From contig CAYXVB010000112.1 in the NCBI GenBank assembly GCA_964467785.1, positions 1 to 12,080 of the forward strand: a stretch of 12,080 bases of DNA. The letters run 5' to 3'. The notes beneath the pieces are model-generated. The model was given only the letters and a program-made list of their open reading frames with translations. It made no database searches and was not told where the DNA came from. Position 1 is the first letter of the stretch; each line of letters begins with the position of its first letter. The translations under genes were made by a program, and so were the position numbers. The DNA comes from CAYXVB01 sp964467785 (GTDB taxonomy: Bacteria > Bdellovibrionota > UBA1018). Below are positions 6,389-12,080 of this stretch, piece by piece.

Positions 6389-7277
6389 GAGTCGGAGCCT
6401 TCTTGAGCAAACCTGCCTTGAGCTTGATCTCGGCGTCAGCGGCGCGTGCGTAACGAGGATGCACCGTAAGTGCCTCACGGGCCAGGCCGGCCTGATAAGC
6501 TTCCCATGCGAGCATCGCTACATAGCGGCCTTGAACCTGGTCCCGAAACGGAACGGGAATCTCCACTTCAAGCTCCGAAGAAAGTTCCGCCCAAACATCG
6601 GGATAGCGACGACGTCCTTCGCCCACGGCGGCCCAACGCACTTCCGCGGCGGTGCGATCAGCGCTCATCTTTCGCTGGATCGCCTTGACCAGCTCTGCGG
6701 GAGCAAGGACCTGCTCCTCCACACCGCGTTTCCAGAGCCCTAGCTGGGCTCCACCCGCTCCTCCGGCCATTGATACGCAATCCCGAATGGAGCGCGGCGC
6801 CCCCCAGATCGAAAACAGTTCGCCTTTTGCCGCGTCCGTCGCGGCAACCAGCACCACGGGCGGAGCCTTTTCCCGCCCGCGTTTTTGTGGTCTTCCACCC
6901 TCGGGAGCCGCGGAGATGTCCAGTCCCAGCCAGAGCGCCGCGGGACGAGCCAATGCGGCCAGACTCGATACACCCACTAGCGGCCTGTTGAGAGTGTGCG
7001 CCAGGGTTCGCGCCGTGGTCACGCCGATTCGCAATCCAGTAAAGCTTCCGGGGCCCACTCCAACACCGAAAACATCGACCTCATCGAGCTTCCAGCCCGC
7101 GGATTCCAGCAGCGTGTGAATGCCCCACATGAGGCGTTCCGAATGAGCGGCGTCCACATTGATGGACCATTCCCCCACCAGGCGTACTCCGGCCCAGCCC
7201 TGTCGATCAGCGACATCCCACTCCAGCGCAGCAATGGCGCCCGATTTCGACGAAGTATCCCAGGCCAGCAGCTTCAC
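6381..7277 (-). CDS. tsaB: tRNA t6A37 threonylcarbamoyltransferase complex subunit TsaB
   Basis: TsaB is the non-catalytic ASKHA-fold partner of TsaD in the complex that puts threonylcarbamoyl on A37 of ANN-reading tRNAs, in the cytoplasm. The start MKLLAWDTSSKSGAIAAL is the family's phosphate-1-like strand, HSERL at 45-49 is typical, and GPGSFTGLRIGVTTAR (75-90) is the hallmark block. The C-terminal HPRYARAADAEIK matches the usual P-x-Y-x-R end. At 298 residues it is longer than E. coli TsaB (231). Much of the excess is a charged, proline-rich insert at about 116-140 (PEGGRPQKRGREKAPP), which probably forms a loop. The start codon is GTG at 7275-7277, just 3 bases after the rseP stop and without a visible Shine-Dalgarno, so translation probably depends on coupling to rseP. 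Confidence 0.95.
   Translation of the reverse strand: MKLLAWDTSSKSGAIAALEWDVADRQGWAGVRLVGEWSINVDAAHSERLMWGIHTLLESAGWKLDEVDVFGVGVGPGSFTGLRIGVTTARTLAHTLNRPLVGVSSLAALARPAALWLGLDISAAPEGGRPQKRGREKAPPVVLVAATDAAKGELFSIWGAPRSIRDCVSMAGGAGGAQLGLWKRGVEEQVLAPAELVKAIQRKMSADRTAAEVRWAAVGEGRRRYPDVWAELSSELEVEIPVPFRDQVQGRYVAMLAWEAYQAGLAREALTVHPRYARAADAEIKLKAGLLKKAPTRE
6398..6403 (-). promoter_or_regulatory. Shine-Dalgarno supporting the GTG start of the EamA transporter
   Basis: The minus strand reads AGAAGG, 9 bases before the GTG at 6386-6388 and inside the end of tsaB. It supports this start over the more distant ATG at 6478. Confidence 0.55.
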
Positions 7278-7280
7278 GAA

Positions 7281-8984
7281 TCAGAACCGCGAAAAGTCAT
7301 TCACGAACACATAAACCATCAGGGCGAGAATCAGCGCGAGACCGGCTCCCTGCACCCACTCCATCGCCTTGAGACTGAGCGGACGGCGGCGCACCGATTC
7401 CACGGCGAGCAACAGGATGTGCCCACCATCGAGCACCGGCACCGGCAGGATGTTGAGCACGCCCAAGCCGATGGACAGAAGGGCCATCGTCGACAAGAAC
7501 GTATTGAGTCCGCGAGCCAGCGAGTCGCCCGCAATCTTGGCGATCAGGATCGGCCCTCCGAGCGTCTTGGAGGACACTTCGCCCGTGAGCATCTTGCCGA
7601 TCGAGCGGAAGTTGCGCCAGGTCAGGGTAACCATCCGGGAGGTGCCTTCGTAAACGAGGCGAATCGGATTCCAGATCCGCTCGACGACCATTTCGGGCTC
7701 CACGACAACGAGCTGCGGAGTGACACCGATGGTGTAGGTCCTCGACTTGTTAAGTGCCGGATCCTTGACCTCGGTCTCGGTCGGTTTTGCGGTGGCGGTC
7801 ATCCCCTGGCCGTCACGCTCCCAACGCAACGTCACTTGACCGGAGGCCTCACCGGACTTTTGGATCTCGTCTTTCAGTTCGTAGAAGCTGCGCACGTCCA
7901 CCGTGCCCACTCCTACCAGACGATCGCCCGCCTTGAGGCCCATCCCAGCGGCAGGCGAACCGTCGAGGACCTTTTCGACGAATAGCTCGGAGGAGCGCAA
8001 ACCCCACTGAATCTCAGGCGAAGCGGCATCGACCTTCTTCAGAGTCACGTTGCGGCGCGGACCCTGCGGGATCGCTTGAGCCGCCGCGGTCACCGTGTCG
8101 CCCTGCGGGCTGACCACTTCGAACTTGGCCTCTGAGCCGACCGCAAGCGCTGCAAAGCGGCTGTCGAACTGCTCCCAGGTCGAGACCTCGGCGCCATTGA
8201 ACGACACGATTTGATCACCGGTGCGAAGACCTGCCCGGGCGGCCACGCTCGCTGGATCCGAGACGCCCACTCGCGTCGCGCGCGGGTTAAGCAACAGGCC
8301 GTCGATATCGCCCACGTGGGTCGACTCGCCCAGCTGACTGAACCCTTTTTGCGCCGAAGGTATGACGCTGATCTTGGACACCTTCTCCGCGCCCGGATGC
8401 TTCACCTCGACGACAAGCTCCCGATTGGGGCTCTCATTGATCTTGCTGTAAAACTGTTCAAAGCGATGAACCGGAGTCCCTTCGATCGAGATGACTCGGT
8501 CCCCGCTTTGGAAGCCAACTTTTTCCGCAGGAGATCCAGGCAGAACGCGGCCAATCACGCTTGCCGGCTGGCTCTCGCCGATCACCAAGATGAGCATGAA
8601 GACAAGGATCGCGAAAATGAAGTTGAAGAGCGGTCCGCCGAAAAAGATGAAAAAGCGTTTCCACGGAGCCTGGCGATGTAAAGCACGGTCGGCAAGCTCC
8701 GCCGGCATCTCGGCCTCGCGATCTTCTCCGAGGAGCTTGACGTAGCCCCCCAGCGGAATCGCGGCAAGTCGGAAATCCGTTTCGCCCCACTTGCGGCTCA
8801 ACAGCCGTGGACCGAACCCGATCGAGAAGACTTCAGCCTTCACATTAAAAAGGCGCGCGAAAAGGAAGTGCCCCAATTCGTGTACGAACACGAGAGGCCC
8901 GAGAATGATGACGAAGCCTAGCACCGCTTTGAGCAAGGGGCCAAGTTTGCCCCAGAAGACGAGAAGTGTATCGATCAAAGACAT
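7281..8984 (-). CDS. rseP: RseP-type site-2 intramembrane metalloprotease with three PDZ domains
   Basis: RseP cuts transmembrane segments of anti-sigma factors and remnant signal peptides inside the inner membrane. The zinc site is HELGH at 35-39 in the first hydrophobic helix, and the third ligand is D519 in NILPVPVLDGGH (511-522). Further helices lie at about 112-135, 494-510 and 546-562. Between them are three PDZ-like units, at about 141-198, 235-295 and 333-395, each with a SPAxxxGxxxGD or equivalent turn. E. coli RseP (450 residues) has two; the extra unit accounts for the 567-residue length. A Shine-Dalgarno AAAGGGA (8994-9000) precedes the ATG by 9 bases. The gene follows cdsA by 27 bases, a classic order, but dxr is not between them and bamA does not follow. 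Its substrate, such as an RseA-like protein, is not in the window. Confidence 0.96.
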   Translation of the reverse strand: MSLIDTLLVFWGKLGPLLKAVLGFVIILGPLVFVHELGHFLFARLFNVKAEVFSIGFGPRLLSRKWGETDFRLAAIPLGGYVKLLGEDREAEMPAELADRALHRQAPWKRFFIFFGGPLFNFIFAILVFMLILVIGESQPASVIGRVLPGSPAEKVGFQSGDRVISIEGTPVHRFEQFYSKINESPNRELVVEVKHPGAEKVSKISVIPSAQKGFSQLGESTHVGDIDGLLLNPRATRVGVSDPASVAARAGLRTGDQIVSFNGAEVSTWEQFDSRFAALAVGSEAKFEVVSPQGDTVTAAAQAIPQGPRRNVTLKKVDAASPEIQWGLRSSELFVEKVLDGSPAAGMGLKAGDRLVGVGTVDVRSFYELKDEIQKSGEASGQVTLRWERDGQGMTATAKPTETEVKDPALNKSRTYTIGVTPQLVVVEPEMVVERIWNPIRLVYEGTSRMVTLTWRNFRSIGKMLTGEVSSKTLGGPILIAKIAGDSLARGLNTFLSTMALLSIGLGVLNILPVPVLDGGHILLLAVESVRRRPLSLKAMEWVQGAGLALILALMVYVFVNDFSRF

Positions 8985-9011
8985 GCGCGGTGATCCCTTT
9001 CCGAGCGAAAA

Positions 9012-9863
9012 TCAAATGAAAATCCGAGCACAAGCATACATGACGGGAAGACTGAAGACCACCCCGTCAAACCGGTCAAGAACCCCGCCATGGCCGGGCA
9101 AAAGGCTGCCCGAATCCTTGACGCCATAGGCTCTCTTGAGGAAACTTTCGCAGAAATCGCCCACTTGCTCAAACACACCGACCAGAACAGGGACGACAAC
9201 GACCCCAACCCATGGGAGCGCAGAAAAAGAGATCAACTTATAAAGCAACGCAATGATGACGCCGCCCGCCAACCCGCCTAGGCCCCCTTCGACTGACTTT
9301 TTTGGACTGATATCAGGATAGAGCTTCCGTTTGCCGAACTTTTTGCCAACAAAATAGGCCAGCGTATCCCCCGCCCAAACGATCAGAAAAAACAGCATCA
9401 CCCAGTGTTGTCCAAAAGGTAGGGCTTGCAGGCGCGGCAGGAACAACGGGATAAAGACAAGATAAATCAAACCGAAAAGCGCGAATTGCAGCTCGTGAAA
9501 ATGCTGTAGGAGTTCCTGCTCCTTACGGCCCTTGGCCAAGCTCAGGAACCATACGAAGAGCGCCAAAAAGAAGAAGATCAGAAGCTCGTACTCGCTCCGG
9601 GGCAAAAAGAAGTTAAAGAAAGAAACCAGCCAGCTAATGATCAGCAAAGCGTATCGTTTTACCAGCCGGTCTTCGGCCTTGAAGACAAGCTTCGAAAACT
9701 CATCGACCATTGTGAGCGATAAAGCGGCCGTCAGCAGGCAGATCCCCAGCCAGCCGCCAAAGGCGATCAACAGTATCAGGACCGCGACACCCAGGACAGC
9801 GGTCGCCACTCTCAAGGACAGTTCCGAAGGGGCGCCCCCCCCTTTGCGTATCAGGCTCTTCAT
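9012..9863 (-). CDS. cdsA: Phosphatidate cytidylyltransferase CdsA
   Basis: CdsA turns phosphatidic acid and CTP into CDP-diacylglycerol at the inner membrane, the branch point to phosphatidylserine (PssA, encoded downstream) and phosphatidylglycerol. The 283-residue protein is polytopic, with hydrophobic segments at about 20-34, 38-52, 70-87, 92-108, 126-143, 153-171, 196-210 and 219-232. The C-terminal family signature S-x-x-K-R-x4-K-D-x-G-x2-L-P-G-H-G-G-x-x-D-R-x-D is complete at 240-266. An upstream in-frame stop leaves ATG 9861-9863 as the only plausible start. No Shine-Dalgarno precedes it; instead TAGAAT ends 8 bases before the A of the ATG. Codons 7-10 contain a run of eight G. The gene is separated from uppS by 143 bases, the longest gap in the window. 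Confidence 0.96.
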   Translation of the reverse strand: MKSLIRKGGGAPSELSLRVATAVLGVAVLILLIAFGGWLGICLLTAALSLTMVDEFSKLVFKAEDRLVKRYALLIISWLVSFFNFFLPRSEYELLIFFFLALFVWFLSLAKGRKEQELLQHFHELQFALFGLIYLVFIPLFLPRLQALPFGQHWVMLFFLIVWAGDTLAYFVGKKFGKRKLYPDISPKKSVEGGLGGLAGGVIIALLYKLISFSALPWVGVVVVPVLVGVFEQVGDFCESFLKRAYGVKDSGSLLPGHGGVLDRFDGVVFSLPVMYACARIFI

Positions 9864-10006
9864 TCGGACGATTCTATATCACGAGTACGGGATTGAAAGT
9901 GAGATGTCGTGATTCTCTTCCGATGCCTTACCGAAGCCAGTGGATCTGGAAGTTTTTTCGGGCGGAAACGTTGCCGGACACGCCGAATGAGACGCGCACT
10001 GTCGAC
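9864..10006 (-). other. 143-base gap between uppS and cdsA
   Basis: This is the largest intergenic space in the window. Apart from the candidate cdsA promoter next to the cdsA start, I see no open reading frame of its own and no strong hairpin followed by T on the minus strand. A short stem (CCAG/CTGG) next to a T6 run is visible only on the plus strand. Confidence 0.5.
9871..9898 (-). promoter_or_regulatory. Candidate promoter for a leaderless cdsA transcript
   Basis: On the minus strand TAGAAT (9871-9876) matches 5 of 6 bases of the sigma-70 -10 consensus. A poor -35-like TTTCAA (9893-9898) lies 16 bases before it. Exactly 7 bases follow the -10 before the ATG of cdsA, which would put the transcription start on the A of the start codon. 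An overlapping reading is an extended -10, TGATATAGA (9873-9881). The weak -35 makes this tentative. Confidence 0.35.
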
Positions 10007-10789
<783 letters not shown>

Positions 10790-10817
10790 CGCCCCAGCCC
10801 CTCCACCTGATCGCCGG

Positions 10818-11375
10818 TCAGACGGTCAGTACTTCCTTTTCCTTGGCGGCGACAACCTTGTCGACCTCGACGACTTTTTCGTCGGTCTTCTTCTGAATTA
10901 AGTCAGTAGCCTTCTTGGCCTCGTCTTCGGAAAGGGTCTTGGCCTTTTCTTCCTTCTTGATGCCTTCGTTGGCGTCACGGCGCTGATTGCGGATGGCCAC
11001 CTTTGTGTCCTCGCCCATGCGCTTGACCTGCTTGACGAGTTCCTTACGGCGCTCCTCAGTCATCGGCGGAAGCGGAACACGCACGACCTTGCCGTCGTTC
11101 TGCGGAGTCAGGCCAATGTTTGCAGCCAAAATGGCCTTCTCAATGGCGCCAGTCATGCCGCCTTCCCACGGCGCGATCTGGATGGTGCGCGAGTCAGGAG
11201 TCGTGATGTTCGCCACCTGCGTGATGGGAACCGGCGAGCCGTAATATTCCACCTGGATCGAATCCACCAAAGTAGTGGAAGCACGTCCCGTGCGAAGCTT
11301 GGCCAGATCGCCTTTCAGCGACTGGATCGCCTTATCCATGTTCTGCGTCATCTGATCAATTACGGCCTTAGACAT
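10818..11375 (-). CDS. frr: Ribosome recycling factor
   Basis: Frr works with EF-G to split the ribosome after termination. The 185-residue length is the same as in E. coli. The N-terminal helix with LAKLRTGRASTTLVD (24-38) and the NQRRDAN segment (130-136), with its conserved R132, are diagnostic. The C-terminal half is the expected lysine- and glutamate-rich coiled-coil (EEKAKTLSEDEAKK). A good Shine-Dalgarno AAGGAGA (11384-11390) lies 8 bases before the ATG. The gene starts 29 bases after the pyrH stop, and pyrH-frr is one of the most conserved pairs in bacteria. Confidence 0.98.
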   Translation of the reverse strand: MSKAVIDQMTQNMDKAIQSLKGDLAKLRTGRASTTLVDSIQVEYYGSPVPITQVANITTPDSRTIQIAPWEGGMTGAIEKAILAANIGLTPQNDGKVVRVPLPPMTEERRKELVKQVKRMGEDTKVAIRNQRRDANEGIKKEEKAKTLSEDEAKKATDLIQKKTDEKVVEVDKVVAAKEKEVLTV

Positions 11376-11383
11376 CGCGAGAG

Positions 11384-11390
11384 TCTCCTT
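11384..11390 (-). promoter_or_regulatory. Strong Shine-Dalgarno of frr
   Basis: The minus strand reads AAGGAGA, 8 bases before the frr ATG. It fills the middle of the 29-base pyrH-frr gap, which leaves no room for a promoter. Confidence 0.7.
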
Positions 11391-11404
11391 TGAACTTTAC
11401 GTTC

Positions 11405-12080
11405 TCAATGAACCAAGGTGCCCACGGCGTCGCCGGCGACGGCGCGCTTGAGACTACCCTTGCTATTCATATCAAAAACAATGATCGGTAGGTGATTATC
11501 CATGCACAGCGAAATCGCCGTGGAGTCCATCACTTTTAGACCCCGCTGAAGGACTTCCAGATAAGTGACGTCGTCAAAGCGCTTGGCATCCGGGTAAATT
11601 TCCGGATCCGCGTCATAAACGCCGTCGACCTTGGTGGCCTTCATAACGACTTGGGCACCGACTTCCATGCCGCGAAGCGCGGCGGTCGTATCGGTCGTAA
11701 AATACGGATTGCCAGTACCGGCGCCAAAAATCACGACCCGGTCTTTCTCCAGGTGGCGGATCGCGCGCCGGCGGATATAGGGCTCGGCCAGCTCCTGCAT
11801 GTTAATGGCGGACTGCACGCGCGTGTGAACGCCTTCATGCTCGAGAGCATCCTGAAGGGCGAGGCAGTTCAACATCGTCGCCAGCATGCCCATGTAGTCG
11901 GCTGAAGCGCGATCCATCCCCTTCGTAGCGCCCTTGACGCCGCGAAAGATGTTGCCACCACCGACCACGATTGAAATCTGAATGCCCTTACCCTGTACTT
12001 CTCTGATTTCGGAAGCGAGGAACTTCAGGACATCGGTGTCAATGCCAAAGCCGGACGCGCCGGCAAGGGCTTCACCCACA
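11405..12080 (-). CDS. pyrH: UMP kinase PyrH (5' end outside window)
   Basis: PyrH phosphorylates UMP to UDP with ATP in the cytoplasm and is a hexameric amino-acid-kinase-fold enzyme. About 224 residues are visible, running to the TGA at 11405-11407. Family blocks seen are GEALAG at the edge, VVGGGNIFRG, DYMGMLATMLNCLALQDALE, GAGTGNPYFTTDTTAALRG and KATKVDGVYDADP. By comparison with E. coli PyrH some 12-16 N-terminal residues are missing to the right. The GTG at 12077-12079 is therefore an internal codon and not the start. That codon gives Val where the family usually has Ser in KLSGEAL. In many genomes tsf and rpsB lie just upstream. Confidence 0.96.
   Translation of the reverse strand, partial: VGEALAGASGFGIDTDVLKFLASEIREVQGKGIQISIVVGGGNIFRGVKGATKGMDRASADYMGMLATMLNCLALQDALEHEGVHTRVQSAINMQELAEPYIRRRAIRHLEKDRVVIFGAGTGNPYFTTDTTAALRGMEVGAQVVMKATKVDGVYDADPEIYPDAKRFDDVTYLEVLQRGLKVMDSTAISLCMDNHLPIIVFDMNSKGSLKRAVAGDAVGTLVH

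Noticed and set aside
6389..6478. Longer start (ATG at 6478) for the EamA transporter
   Set aside because: The added 30 residues are arginine-rich, lie wholly inside tsaB and come before a normal first helix. The GTG at 6388 has a Shine-Dalgarno at the right distance.
6996..7985. Open frame of 329 codons on the plus strand opposite rseP and tsaB
   Set aside because: It lies entirely antisense to two clearly identified genes, its product is a composition-biased mix of His, Arg and Gln, and shows no domain. It is a by-product of codon bias.
9937..9957. Hairpin CCAG-loop-CTGG followed by AAG and six T on the plus strand
   Set aside because: The stem is only 4 pairs and no plus-strand gene ends here, so a terminator is not supported.
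12077..12079. GTG as the start of pyrH
   Set aside because: It falls at the Ser position of the family's KLSGEAL motif, so the true start must be outside the window.

Overview
The window reads as a stretch of core chromosome from a moderately GC-rich Gram-negative bacterium. An RseP site-2 protease, a predicted outer-membrane beta-barrel and a protein with a signal peptide and a CFIATAAY ('CFI-box') C-terminal domain all imply a double-membrane envelope. CFI-box proteins are familiar from Bdellovibrionota and other former deltaproteobacteria, so I lean towards that group. This is an inference from protein style, not a search result.

Eleven genes lie on the minus strand, nearly end to end. 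In transcription order (right to left) they are pyrH (5' end cut off by the window edge), frr, uppS, cdsA, rseP, tsaB, an EamA-family transporter, pssA, asd, a CFI-box exported protein, a lipoprotein-like beta-barrel protein, and truA; counting the partial pyrH there are twelve. At the left edge, the 3' end of one unrecognised plus-strand gene converges on truA, with 9 bases between the two stop codons. The longest non-coding gap is 143 bases (9864-10006), and no stretch of 300 bases lacks a gene. I see no tRNA, rRNA, CRISPR array, insertion sequence or phage gene.

The genes form an envelope and growth cluster. PyrH makes UDP and Frr recycles ribosomes. UppS makes the undecaprenyl carrier for peptidoglycan and other wall polymers. 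CdsA makes CDP-diacylglycerol, which PssA uses to make phosphatidylserine. RseP cuts transmembrane substrates. Asd feeds diaminopimelate, lysine, threonine and methionine synthesis. TsaB and TruA modify tRNA (t6A37 and pseudouridine 38-40). pyrH-frr-uppS-cdsA-rseP is a classic conserved order, but dxr, often found between cdsA and rseP, is absent.

The least ordinary part is 1085-3639. Two uncharacterised envelope genes sit between asd and truA and are tied to asd by a 38-base overlap and to each other by an ATGA overlap. The first is an exported CFI-box protein. The second has a lipoprotein-like start, four degenerate TPFIDRIR-type repeats and a C-terminal beta-barrel. Other points of note are three PDZ domains in RseP and a cdsA start that looks leaderless (no Shine-Dalgarno, a -10-like hexamer 7 bases before the ATG), with a G8 tract just inside the gene.
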